A program made the position numbers and the translations under genes. Below are positions 24,872 through 33,713 of a DNA stretch of 64,000 nucleotides, piece after piece. Source of the stretch: an uncultured Campylobacter sp. Its GTDB lineage: Bacteria > Campylobacterota > Campylobacteria > Campylobacterales > Campylobacteraceae. The notes beneath the pieces were generated by a model, which saw nothing but the letters and a program-made list of their open reading frames with translations, did no database searches and had not been told where the DNA came from. Every line of letters begins with the position of its first letter. Within the stretch, counting starts at the first letter, position 1. The stretch spans positions 186,001 through 250,000 of the forward strand of contig NZ_CAURPW010000002.1 in NCBI RefSeq assembly GCF_963526985.1, written 5' to 3'.

Positions 24872-25905
24872 TCTATCATCTCATCGCTTTCGCCTATTTG
24901 GAACGCTCCGCTCTCGGCTAGAGCCTGAACCTGCTCTACTATTCGGCGCTGAGCGTCCTCGACGTCTTTTACGCGCACCGCGCCCAAAAATTGCATCTCT
25001 TCTTTAAACGAATCGCTGGCGCGCTGGGACATACTGGAGAGAAATTTCTCTTTAAGCGCATCGCCGCTGCCTTTTAGAGCGATCATAAGGTCTTTTTTAT
25101 CTACGTTTTTAAGTATCTCGCGGATAGCTGCTTGGTTGAGGGTATTGATATCCTCAAAGGTAAACATAAGCTCTTTGATCGTCGTAGCGAGCTTCTCATC
25201 GACGTCTTCGATGTATTCGATCGTAGATTTAGACGCCTTTTGACCAAGGCGGTTTAACACCTCAGCGACGGCTCTTGGACCGCCGACTTCGACCTTGTAT
25301 GACGTTAGGCTCTCTAGCTTGCCCTCAAGCACGGTTGAGACGCGCTTGATGATAGATGGGCTGATGTCGCCTAAATTCGCCATCCTAACTACAACCTCAC
25401 TCCTAAGCTCATCAGGGAAAAACGACAACGTCTCGGCTGCGCTGGTTGAATCCATATGCGCCAAAATAAGCGCGATAGTCTGAGGATGCTCGGTAACGAT
25501 AAAGTCGGCAAGCTGCTGAGGCTTAACCTTGGTAAGATAGCCGAAACTCTTTGAGTTTTCCATACTTTTTGCGAGTTTGTCGAGGATCTTTTGCGCGGCT
25601 TCAGGACCGAAAGTGCGGTATAAAATTTCCTTCGCATAATCAAGTCCGCCGCTTCTTATATATTGATTTGACTGCATCAAGGCGTAAAATTCGTCCAAAA
25701 CCGCCGAAGCCACAGCCTTATCGACGCTTCTTGCCGTAGCGATGTAGCGTGAAATTTCGGTTATCACATCGACTTCCATATGCGAGAAAAGCTGCGTCGT
25801 GGCATCCTCGCCAAGCTGTATGAGCAAGATAGCGACCTTTTCTGGCATCGACAGATCGTCATAGGTCATCTTTTGTTGTTCCGTGAGTTTAATAGAAGCC
25901 ATCAA
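24868..25905 (-). CDS. fliG: Flagellar motor switch protein FliG
   Basis: FliG is the C-ring protein that contacts the stator and the MS-ring. The 345-residue product has the N-terminal MPEKVAILLIQLGED, the middle-domain EHPQTIALILAHM and the C-terminal charged torque helix (KGSGDALKEKFLSSMSQRAS). The start may be the first or second Met (25905 or 25902); either overlaps the fliF stop. Order fliF-fliG-fliH is conserved. Confidence 0.96.
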   Translation of the reverse strand: MMASIKLTEQQKMTYDDLSMPEKVAILLIQLGEDATTQLFSHMEVDVITEISRYIATARSVDKAVASAVLDEFYALMQSNQYIRSGGLDYAKEILYRTFGPEAAQKILDKLAKSMENSKSFGYLTKVKPQQLADFIVTEHPQTIALILAHMDSTSAAETLSFFPDELRSEVVVRMANLGDISPSIIKRVSTVLEGKLESLTSYKVEVGGPRAVAEVLNRLGQKASKSTIEYIEDVDEKLATTIKELMFTFEDINTLNQAAIREILKNVDKKDLMIALKGSGDALKEKFLSSMSQRASDSFKEEMQFLGAVRVKDVEDAQRRIVEQVQALAESGAFQIGESDEMIE

Positions 25906-27596
25906 ATATCCTTACGATTACTAAATTCGGCGTCGTTTTTTATCATATCTTGGAGTAGTACCGCGACCTCCTCGGCGCGCTCTTGAGCCACTAGCTTCAT
26001 CTTTTCGAGCATCACGTCGTAGCGCAGCTCGTCCTCGTTAAAGTCGCCTCCTACACCCAGCTGCTCCTCAACCTTTTTCTTAGCGGCCTTAAATTTCTCC
26101 AGCGTATCCTCGCTATCGTCAAGCTCGACGATATCTGGCATCGGTTCTGGTTCCTCTTCTTTGACGTCCTCAAGCATCTTAGACATAAACGGCACGATAA
26201 CTTTTTTGTAGAAAAAGTAGAGTAAAATCGCTACGAATATATATTTTAGTAGCGGAGCAAAAGGCAAGATATAAAGCTCAAAGAACGAATTTACCTTACT
26301 AGCAGGAGTTTGTCCGTCTGGGCGCTGGAACTCGAAGTTACTAACCGTCACTTCATCGCCTCTGTTTTGATCAAAGCCGATAGACTGGCGGATGAGAGCG
26401 TCGATTCTATTTAACTGCTTTTCGTCAAGCGGCACATAGACTACTTCTTTAGTCGGATTTCCGTTTTCGTCTTTTTTATTTTCGTATTTTCCGTCTACTA
26501 CGACTGCGGCGCTTAGGCGGTTTATCTTAGCAAACTGATCCTTGACGCGCTCTACCTTTTTTGAAATTTCGTAGTTTGTCGTGGATGAGCTTTTAGAGTA
26601 GAGTTCTTTCATTTTACCGTCTTGCAGGCCTTCGACCGGACCGATGTTGCTTACGGCTCCAGGCACCCCTTGCACTTCGGCTTCTTTGCTACCTTGGCGC
26701 TTTTCTTCGACGTTTTGCTCGCTTCTAGCGACCGAATTTGGATCAAAGGTCTCGCTTTGGCTATCTTTTCTGGCAAAATCAAAATCTATAGTTACCTTAG
26801 CCACGACCTTGTCAGAACCGCCCACGATCGGCGATAGGACGTTTATGATCTTTTCTTCTAGGCCTTGCTCGGCGTCGCGCTTATATTTTATTTGTTGGGT
26901 GATTTGATCGCTGTCGTATTCGCCGTCCTCTTCGCCCAGCGGAGCTCCGTCTTCGCTCACGATTTTTACCTGCTCGGGTTTTAAATTTGCTACCGCGGCG
27001 GCGACTAAATTTTTAATACCCGTAATTTGCTTTAAATTTAAGCTCTGTCCGTCTTTTAAATTTAAAACGATCGATGCGCTTGGCGGCGTAGCTCGCTCTG
27101 TAAAAAGCGTCTCTTTGGGTATCGCGATACGAACGATAGCTTTTTTAATAGGCGCTAAGCTCTCGATCGTGCGCGCTAGCTCGCCCTCCAAAGCGCGCTG
27201 AAATTTAACCTTTTGCTCGGCATCGGTAGCGCCGAATTCTTGCTTATCGAAAATCTCAAAACCGACTTTGCCGTCTTTTAAAATCCCAAGCGAGGCCACC
27301 GAGATTCTCTCGCGGTAAACGTCGGCATTTGGCACTAAAATAGTACCTTCATTTAAAATTTTATATTTAACTTTATCTTTTTCAAGCTGCTGGATTATTA
27401 ACGCAGAGTCCGCTGCAGAGGTATTTTCAAAAAGAACGCTATATCCGTCGTAGTTTACGCTTGAGCTTTTATAAATACTTAAAAATACTAAAAATCCAAC
27501 CACTAAAGCAACCGACCCCATAGCCACTAGCCGCTGTTTTAGCGAGAGATTTTGGTAAATTTGCCCGATTTGTTGAAATATTGCTTTAAAATCCAT
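25902..27596 (-). CDS. fliF: Flagellar MS-ring protein FliF
   Basis: FliF forms the membrane ring on which the flagellar basal body is built. The 564-residue protein has two transmembrane segments, at about 25-45 (LVAMGSVALVVGFLVFLSIY) and near residue 450 (APLLKYIFVAILLYFFY), enclosing a large periplasmic part with secretin-like ring-building motifs. The cytoplasmic tail ends in the FliG-binding region. It begins directly after hisC, as in C. jejuni. Confidence 0.95.
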   Translation of the reverse strand: MDFKAIFQQIGQIYQNLSLKQRLVAMGSVALVVGFLVFLSIYKSSSVNYDGYSVLFENTSAADSALIIQQLEKDKVKYKILNEGTILVPNADVYRERISVASLGILKDGKVGFEIFDKQEFGATDAEQKVKFQRALEGELARTIESLAPIKKAIVRIAIPKETLFTERATPPSASIVLNLKDGQSLNLKQITGIKNLVAAAVANLKPEQVKIVSEDGAPLGEEDGEYDSDQITQQIKYKRDAEQGLEEKIINVLSPIVGGSDKVVAKVTIDFDFARKDSQSETFDPNSVARSEQNVEEKRQGSKEAEVQGVPGAVSNIGPVEGLQDGKMKELYSKSSSTTNYEISKKVERVKDQFAKINRLSAAVVVDGKYENKKDENGNPTKEVVYVPLDEKQLNRIDALIRQSIGFDQNRGDEVTVSNFEFQRPDGQTPASKVNSFFELYILPFAPLLKYIFVAILLYFFYKKVIVPFMSKMLEDVKEEEPEPMPDIVELDDSEDTLEKFKAAKKKVEEQLGVGGDFNEDELRYDVMLEKMKLVAQERAEEVAVLLQDMIKNDAEFSNRKDI

Positions 27597-28697
27597 TTAT
27601 TTTAAATTTTCCTCAATTTGTTTTAAAACTACGTCGTTTTGATTCGGCAATCCAATCGTTATGCGAATCGCGTTTAATCCGTAGCCTTTTAGATCACGTA
27701 AAATTATACCTTTTTTTAACAGATTTTGAGCAAGCTCGCTTGAATTTTGGCGCTCAAATTCAAAAACGATAAAATTCGTAAAGCTAGGCAGACGCTTTAT
27801 GCCATGCTTATCGGCAAATTTTTCGTATTTTTTCATCTCTTTAAAGTTTGTCTCAAGCGCCATTTTTACGAATTCTTCGTCTTTTAGCGCTTCTACGGCC
27901 GCTTTTAGGCTAAGAGTCGTTATGTTAAACGGCGCCCTTAGTTTTCCCAGCTCGCTCATTACGCTTTGCTCGCCGATGCCGTATCCTACGCGCATACCGC
28001 CTAGGCCGTAAGCCTTGGAAAACGTACCTAGATATATCGCGTTTGGAAATTTGGCTATGAGCTCGCGAGGCTTTATCTCTTTTTTTGCGTCTTTAAATTT
28101 AGCAAACTCCTGATACGCGCCGTCAATAACTACGAGCGTGTCGGCATCGATTTGATCTAAAAATTTATAAATTTCCTCGGCGTCTAGGCAGCCTCCAAGA
28201 GGATTATTAGGCACGCACAAAAATATCACGCCGATCTCGTCTTTGTTAGCCTTGTAAATTTGCAAAAACTCGCCTAGATCGTGTTCTTTACTCTTTGTTT
28301 TAAAGACCTTCGCGCCAGCTGCTTTAGCGTAAATTTCATACATAGCAAATGTGATGCCCGCAGTTAAAATTCCCTTGTTCGCGTTTGCTTTTGCGTGCAC
28401 GGCAAATTCTATTATCTGATCGCTTCCAGAGCCTATTACGATAGATTTTTCGCTGACGTCAAATTTTCTAGCTAGCGCGGCCTTTAGCTCAAAGTAGCTG
28501 TCGTCGGGATAAAGATGCATTTTGTTTACTATCTCGCCTATTGCTTTTACTACCGCAGGGCTAGTGCCGTAGGGGTTTTCGTTGCTGGCTAGCTTGATGA
28601 CGTCTTTTTCGTCGATACCGTATTCGCGCACGACAAGCTCGATAGGCTTGCCCGCCTCGTAGCTTACTAAATTTGCCAAATTTTCGTTAAATTTCAT
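27597..28697 (-). CDS. hisC: Histidinol-phosphate aminotransferase
   Basis: PLP-dependent class I/II aminotransferase of the histidine pathway, 366 residues. The Schiff-base Lys is in GTFSKAYGLGGMRVGY, and ASNENPYG near residue 37 and the NNPLGG motif contact substrate and cofactor. It lies between pheA (1 bp away) and fliF, so amino acid and flagellar genes share a transcript. HisC-type enzymes often also act on aromatic substrates, which would suit its place next to pheA. Confidence 0.95.
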   Translation of the reverse strand: MKFNENLANLVSYEAGKPIELVVREYGIDEKDVIKLASNENPYGTSPAVVKAIGEIVNKMHLYPDDSYFELKAALARKFDVSEKSIVIGSGSDQIIEFAVHAKANANKGILTAGITFAMYEIYAKAAGAKVFKTKSKEHDLGEFLQIYKANKDEIGVIFLCVPNNPLGGCLDAEEIYKFLDQIDADTLVVIDGAYQEFAKFKDAKKEIKPRELIAKFPNAIYLGTFSKAYGLGGMRVGYGIGEQSVMSELGKLRAPFNITTLSLKAAVEALKDEEFVKMALETNFKEMKKYEKFADKHGIKRLPSFTNFIVFEFERQNSSELAQNLLKKGIILRDLKGYGLNAIRITIGLPNQNDVVLKQIEENLK

Positions 28698-28698
28698 C

Positions 28699-29775
28699 TC
28701 ACTCCTCCCACGCGACGTAGCTTCCTAGCCACGCGATCTCGTGACCGTAGCTTACCGCTTTTTGTATCGCTTTTTGGACGTTATCGTCGTCTATATGCCC
28801 ATCAAAATCTATATAAAAATTCGCCTTAAATTCGCGCTGTTTTATCGGGCGGCTCTCTAGCTTGGTGATATTTATGCCCTCGTCTCTAAAGGCTAGTAGC
28901 AGCTCCACTAGCCCGCCCGGACGATGATCGGTCTTTGCTAAGATGGATGTTTTATTTCTTTGCGCGCGCTCGTTTTTAAAATCGCTTAATATAAAAAATC
29001 TCGTCCGGTTTGCGGCATTATCCTCGATCGTCTCAAACAAGATCGGCACGCCGTAAAGCTTGGCTGCGATCTTAGAACAGATAGCGGCCGAGTTTGGCTC
29101 GCTACTAGCTAGCTGCGCAGCCTGCGCGGTAGATTTTGCCGGGATAAACTCGACGGCTGAAAGCATATGATCGTCTAAAAATTTGCGGCACTGATTGTAG
29201 CCTTGCGGGTGCGAGTAGATGCGCTTAATGTCTTTTAAATTTTCGCATTTGCTCGCAAAAATGTGGTGGATATCCATGTAAATTTCTGCTACGACCTTGA
29301 CGCTATCAAACCGCCCTAGGCAGTCTAGCGTCGCGCCTACCGCGCCTTCGGTGTTATTTTCTATCGGCACGACGCCGTATTTGGCCTCTTTGTGCTTTAG
29401 TTTGGTAAAAACCGCCTCGATGCTAGCTAGCGGCAGATACGCACTCATCGCGCCGAAACGGCTCTCGGCGGCTTGGTGCGTATAGGTGCCCTCAGGCCCT
29501 AGATAGGCGACTTTTTCCGGCATCTCGAGGTTTCTACTGACGGCGAAAATCTCAAGATATATCGCCTCTATCGCGGCTTTGTTTAAAAACGCAGAGTCTT
29601 GCCCCTCAAGGCGGTTTAAGATCGCTCTTTCGCGCTCGGGGCGGTAGATCGCGCTGCCGCTGGTTTGCTTTAGCTCTCCGATCTTTCGCACGAAATTCAT
29701 ACGTTCGTTTAGGCGCTTTAGCACCTCGTCGTCGATCTTATCTATCTCGCTTCTAAGGTCGTTTATGTTTTGCAT
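28699..29775 (-). CDS. pheA: Bifunctional chorismate mutase/prephenate dehydratase
   Basis: Leads from chorismate to phenylpyruvate for phenylalanine synthesis. The 358 residues comprise an AroQ-type chorismate mutase (about 1-85: LRSEIDKIDDEVLKRLNER), a prephenate dehydratase domain beginning VAYLGPEGTYTHQAA with the catalytic TRF in NRTRFFIL, and a C-terminal ACT domain (RPGGLVELLLAF, ESRP) for phenylalanine feedback. lysA is 9 bp upstream. Confidence 0.95.
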   Translation of the reverse strand: MQNINDLRSEIDKIDDEVLKRLNERMNFVRKIGELKQTSGSAIYRPERERAILNRLEGQDSAFLNKAAIEAIYLEIFAVSRNLEMPEKVAYLGPEGTYTHQAAESRFGAMSAYLPLASIEAVFTKLKHKEAKYGVVPIENNTEGAVGATLDCLGRFDSVKVVAEIYMDIHHIFASKCENLKDIKRIYSHPQGYNQCRKFLDDHMLSAVEFIPAKSTAQAAQLASSEPNSAAICSKIAAKLYGVPILFETIEDNAANRTRFFILSDFKNERAQRNKTSILAKTDHRPGGLVELLLAFRDEGINITKLESRPIKQREFKANFYIDFDGHIDDDNVQKAIQKAVSYGHEIAWLGSYVAWEE

Positions 29776-29784
29776 TTTTGCTCC

Positions 29785-31026
29785 CTAGCCTAGAAATTCG
29801 CGCTCCAGCGCCACTACGTCCTCAAAACTCTCGCGCCGCCTAATCAAAAAGTCCTCGCCGCCCTTTACCGCAACCTCCGCGGCGCGTCCGCGAGTGTTGT
29901 AGTTGCTGCTCATCGCAAAGCCGTATGCGCCGGCTGATTTGACGACGACTAGATCGCCCGGGTTTAACGGCGGCAAATTTCGGTCTTTTGCGAGAAAATC
30001 TCCGCTCTCGCAGATCGGCCCGACCACGTCGCAAGGGCTAAATTTGAGCTCCTCAAGCTGCTCGGTCTTACACTCGCAAAGAGTCTTGCCGCCGCTAAGA
30101 GCGAAAATTTTATGCTTAGCTTGATAGAGGCTAGGACGGATAAGGTCGTTCATCGCGCCGTCCACGACGACAAAGCGCTTTTCTTTATTAAATTTCTCGT
30201 AAAGCACGCTAGTTAGAAAATATCCCGCGTTACCGACGATAAAGCGTCCCGGCTCGCAAACTACCGTAATGTCAAGACCGCTTAAATTTGCCAAAATACC
30301 CTGCGCGTATTCGTATAGATCAGGCTCGCTCTCGTCGCCGTAAACGATACCTATGCCGCCGCCGACGTCAAAAAATTTGATGTCGATTTGCGCCGCCTTT
30401 AGCTCGCGAGCCAAATTTGCCACGATCTTTGCCGCTTCGATAACGGGCTTGATGTCGGTTAGCTGCGAGCCGATATGGCTGTGGATGCCCACAGGCTCGA
30501 GATGCGGCGAGTTTTTAGCGTGCAGATACATTTTTTTAGCCGTTTGCAGATCTACGCCGAATTTATTTTCGTTTAGTCCGGTCGAGATGTAGGGGTGAGT
30601 TTTAGCGTCGATGTCTGGATTTACGCGGATGCTGATGCGAGCGGACTTGCCTAGCTGTTTTGCGATCGCTTCCAGACGGTTCATCTCGGCTTCGCTTTCT
30701 AAATTTATCATAAGGATTTCGTTTTCCAGCGCAAATTTGAGTTCATCGTCGCGCTTACCCACGCCGCTTAGGATGATCTGGTAGTTTTTAGCCCCCGCTA
30801 GCAGTGCGCGCTTAACTTCGCCTACGCTCACGCAATCAAATCCGGCTCCAAGCCCGGCTAAAAATTTCAAAACGCTTAAATTCGAGTTTGCCTTAACGGC
30901 GTAGCATACGAGAGATTTTCTAGCGTGAAAGGCGTTTTTTAGCGCTTCATAGCGGTGCGCCATATAGTCAAAATCGTAAACGTAAAGAGGAGTGCCGTAT
31001 CTTTGTGCCAAATTCGTAAAATCCAT
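29785..31026 (-). CDS. lysA: Diaminopimelate decarboxylase
   Basis: Last step of lysine synthesis, from meso-diaminopimelate. The PLP lysine is K45 in VCYAVKANSNL, and VGGGIGI..G, the CEPGR phosphate-binding motif and CESGDFLAKDR are all present. At 413 residues it is of normal length for the fold-type III family. It starts the run lysA-pheA-hisC-fliFGH-dxs on the minus strand. About 55 bp separate it from the lptG-like gene. Confidence 0.96.
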   Translation of the reverse strand: MDFTNLAQRYGTPLYVYDFDYMAHRYEALKNAFHARKSLVCYAVKANSNLSVLKFLAGLGAGFDCVSVGEVKRALLAGAKNYQIILSGVGKRDDELKFALENEILMINLESEAEMNRLEAIAKQLGKSARISIRVNPDIDAKTHPYISTGLNENKFGVDLQTAKKMYLHAKNSPHLEPVGIHSHIGSQLTDIKPVIEAAKIVANLARELKAAQIDIKFFDVGGGIGIVYGDESEPDLYEYAQGILANLSGLDITVVCEPGRFIVGNAGYFLTSVLYEKFNKEKRFVVVDGAMNDLIRPSLYQAKHKIFALSGGKTLCECKTEQLEELKFSPCDVVGPICESGDFLAKDRNLPPLNPGDLVVVKSAGAYGFAMSSNYNTRGRAAEVAVKGGEDFLIRRRESFEDVVALEREFLG

Positions 31027-31081
31027 AACTAGCCTTGTTTAAAAATAGTTAGATTTTACAGAAATTTTGCCTAAATCTCTC

Positions 31082-32143
31082 TTAACGACTTTTAAAATGT
31101 AGATAAAAAGCGTATGCGCCGAGTAAAATAATCGGTAAAAGCACGCCGATCTCGGGCGAAACGACGCCGTTTCTAGCAAACCTCATCATCACAAAAAGCG
31201 CGCCCCAAACGCAAAGCGAGGCTATCGTAAAGATAAAGCTCTTTAAGGCGAGGTTGAAAAATCGTCCCGTAACCGGCAAAAAATAGTAAATAATAAGCAC
31301 CATAAAAGGCGCAAAAAACGGCGCGAAAGCAAGGTTATAAAGCGTGGTTTTGGTCGAATTTAGCCCGATACCCTCGTCTTTAAACGCTAAAATATAATCC
31401 ACCGCATCAGAAATCGTGATCGCCGAATTCTCAGCCGACGCGCTTTCTATCGTTTTAGGTTTAAAGCCTTCAAGCGTTTTTAATCCGCTTGGCGTTTTGA
31501 TATCGAGTCCTTTTTCGCCCAGTTTGATATTTTGCGGTAAATTTACGATTTTCGCCTCTTTTAAAAGCCACGCGTCATCTACAAATCTAGCGCTACGTCC
31601 AAACGTCGCAGCGCGCAAATCGCTACCGTTTACGTCAAATATCCGAACATCTTTAGCTTCGCCGCTAATCGGGCTAAGGCTATCTATGTAGATAAATTTG
31701 CCCTCGAATTTTAAGAAAATATCCGAGCTCGTGCGCGATAAATGCGAGAGCTTAACGATGTTTCTGGCGTACTCGTAAGAGTAGGCAAACGGCGTAAAAT
31801 TTAATCCGACGTAAATAAATGTGACGGCAAGCGCGATATAAAAAGGCGGCTTTATTAGGCGATTTTTGTCGATACCCAGCGCGTAAAAGCTAACTAGCTC
31901 GTTGCTACGGATCATGCTAAATTTGCTAGTTATCAGCGCAAAAATGAGCGCAAGCGGTAAGACGTAGTTTACGGCCGTAAGCGAGGTAAGTCCGAAATAA
32001 AGCAGCTTTAGGTTCGCACTTGCGGGCATATCTTTTAGGTTGGTTAGGATGTCGATACCGACGTAAAAAAGCGTGAGCGCGATAAACAAGATCGCGAAGT
32101 ATTTAAAATAAAGCCAGCCGACGTAACGCGCGTAAAGGTTCAT
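31082..32143 (-). CDS. lptG: LptG/LptF-family LPS export permease (YjgP/YjgQ)
   Basis: An inner membrane protein of 353 residues with an N-terminal pair of membrane helices (about 15-35 and 50-75), a third near 100-120, a periplasmic beta-domain (about 130-240) and three C-terminal helices. This is the plan of LptF/LptG, which pull lipopolysaccharide out of the membrane with LptB. Which of the two paralogues it is cannot be settled from one sequence; lptG is the likelier name from the C. jejuni position. Its start overlaps the upstream orphan ORF by 4 bases. Confidence 0.82.
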   Translation of the reverse strand: MNLYARYVGWLYFKYFAILFIALTLFYVGIDILTNLKDMPASANLKLLYFGLTSLTAVNYVLPLALIFALITSKFSMIRSNELVSFYALGIDKNRLIKPPFYIALAVTFIYVGLNFTPFAYSYEYARNIVKLSHLSRTSSDIFLKFEGKFIYIDSLSPISGEAKDVRIFDVNGSDLRAATFGRSARFVDDAWLLKEAKIVNLPQNIKLGEKGLDIKTPSGLKTLEGFKPKTIESASAENSAITISDAVDYILAFKDEGIGLNSTKTTLYNLAFAPFFAPFMVLIIYYFLPVTGRFFNLALKSFIFTIASLCVWGALFVMMRFARNGVVSPEIGVLLPIILLGAYAFYLHFKSR

Positions 32144-32553
32144 TTAAGCTCTTTTAGATCAAATTTTACGCACGATGGAATGCATACAAAAGCGGCGATA
32201 CCGAAAATACCGTAAACTTGCCCTGCAAATTTATTATTTGAGCCATGCTGCAAATATGCATCCTTTGGCGCCATAATGACGCTTAAATTTGCCGCTTTTT
32301 GGCTAGGCAAGAAACAGAGTTGTTTTACGCTCTCGAAAAATCCGAATTTAAGTTTTTGTCTGGGCGTTTTTTTCGTAAATTTTATAAACTTGCAGGTAAA
32401 GTTTTTATACAAATTTATAAAATTTGCACTAAGGAAAATCAGGCATAAGGCTTTAAATTTTGACTTTAAATTTAACCGATTTTTGAGCGCTTTAAAACGC
32501 CGCAAAATTTGAGAAAACGCAAAAGCCGCAAACGCCAAATTTAACCCTCTCAC
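32140..32553 (-). CDS. Orphan ORF between pth and lptG
   Basis: A 137-codon frame with a GTG start. The GTGA start overlaps the pth stop and the ATGA stop overlaps the lptG start, so it is fitted exactly between two conserved genes. The product is basic and rich in Phe, Lys, Leu and Asn with no recognised motif; the first 60 residues could be an amphipathic or membrane-associated stretch. The DNA contains many AAATTT words. It may be a real lineage-specific gene or an open frame created by inserted AAATTT-rich sequence. Confidence 0.4.
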   Translation of the reverse strand: MRGLNLAFAAFAFSQILRRFKALKNRLNLKSKFKALCLIFLSANFINLYKNFTCKFIKFTKKTPRQKLKFGFFESVKQLCFLPSQKAANLSVIMAPKDAYLQHGSNNKFAGQVYGIFGIAAFVCIPSCVKFDLKELK

Positions 32554-33110
32554 AAAATACCTTTTTTTGTCGAGAATTTTTGCGAAACGGCGTCGATGTC
32601 GGTTTTTATTAGCTCATTTAGCGCATTTTCGCAGTAGTCTAAAATCTTTTCCAGCCCCTCTTTTTCATCTGCGTTAAATTCGCCAAGCACATGGTTAGTT
32701 ACCGCGCTTTCGCCTTTGTGCGCGCTTCTACCGATACCGATACGTACGCGCTCGTAGTCTGCGCCCATTAGCGCATCGATTGATTTTAGCCCGTTATGTC
32801 CGCCGTTTCCGCCGCCCTTTTTAAATTTAACGACGCCGAAATTTAGATCAAGGTCGTCGTGAATAACGATAATGCGCTCGGGTTTGTAAAAATCGGCGAC
32901 TGCTTTTACGCTTCGTCCGCTTAAATTCATAAAGGTCGTCGGTTTTAGAAAAAGTAAATTTTGAAATTTAAACAGCTCGCCTTGAAATTTAGCTGAACTT
33001 ACGTCGGTGAAATTTGAGTTTTTGAGTCTATCTATCAGCATAAAGCCGACATTGTGTCTTGTTTTGGAGTACTCGGGACCGGGATTTCCCAGTCCGACTA
33101 TGAGTATCAA
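32550..33110 (-). CDS. pth: Peptidyl-tRNA hydrolase
   Basis: Releases tRNA from stalled peptidyl-tRNA. 186 residues. The signature GLGNPGPEYSKTRHNVGF includes catalytic His19 and Asn9; FLKPTTFMNLSG and IVIHDDLDL are the other hallmark motifs. It lies 9 bp downstream of rplY, the conserved rplY-pth pair. Its stop overlaps the GTG of the orphan ORF. Confidence 0.97.
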   Translation of the reverse strand: MILIVGLGNPGPEYSKTRHNVGFMLIDRLKNSNFTDVSSAKFQGELFKFQNLLFLKPTTFMNLSGRSVKAVADFYKPERIIVIHDDLDLNFGVVKFKKGGGNGGHNGLKSIDALMGADYERVRIGIGRSAHKGESAVTNHVLGEFNADEKEGLEKILDYCENALNELIKTDIDAVSQKFSTKKGIL

Positions 33111-33118
33111 GGCTAGCC

Positions 33119-33655
33119 TTATTTAGCTTTTATTACGCCTAGAACCGCTACGCGGTCGGCATCGATCATAGTGACGCCCGCAGGAACGGCTATATCGCGC
33201 ACCAACACGGTATTGTCTATATCAAGGCCGCTAACGTCTATGTCAAATGAATTAGGCAAATTTTCAGCCGTGCATTTTACGGCTAAGCGTCTTTTTGAGA
33301 TAATCAAAACGCCTTTATTTTTTAGACCGACCGGAGTTCCGTAAGGCTTAACCGGGATCATATATTTTGAGACGACGCCTGGAAGCGCAACCTTTAAATC
33401 AACGTGTTTTAGCGCATTTGTCACAGGGTCTTTTTGGTATTCGACTACTACGACTTTTAAGGTTTTTCCGCCTACTTTTACGTCAAACGCAAGGCTCTCT
33501 TTTTTGCGAACCTCTTTTATAAAATCGTTGATTTTAAAAGCGGCTTGCACATTCTCTAATCCCTTGCCGTAAATGTTGGCGATTAGATAACCATCTCTTC
33601 TCAAGGCTTTTGACGCCTTTTTACCGATACTCTCTCTAACGATACCTTCTAACAT
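33119..33655 (-). CDS. rplY: 50S ribosomal protein L25 (CTC form)
   Basis: 178 residues: an N-terminal L25 domain that binds 5S rRNA (about 1-90) and a C-terminal TL5/CTC domain (about 95-178). It begins MLEGIVRESIGKKASKALRRDG, with VVVEYQKDPVTNALKHVDL in the middle. It is longer than the E. coli protein, which lacks the second domain, and is the usual form in Campylobacter. A GGAAA ribosome site precedes the start. Confidence 0.95.
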   Translation of the reverse strand: MLEGIVRESIGKKASKALRRDGYLIANIYGKGLENVQAAFKINDFIKEVRKKESLAFDVKVGGKTLKVVVVEYQKDPVTNALKHVDLKVALPGVVSKYMIPVKPYGTPVGLKNKGVLIISKRRLAVKCTAENLPNSFDIDVSGLDIDNTVLVRDIAVPAGVTMIDADRVAVLGVIKAK

Positions 33656-33713
33656 CGTTTTCCTTTCCTTAAAAATAGAGGCAGATAATACCTAAATTTA
33701 TATAAATTTCGCC

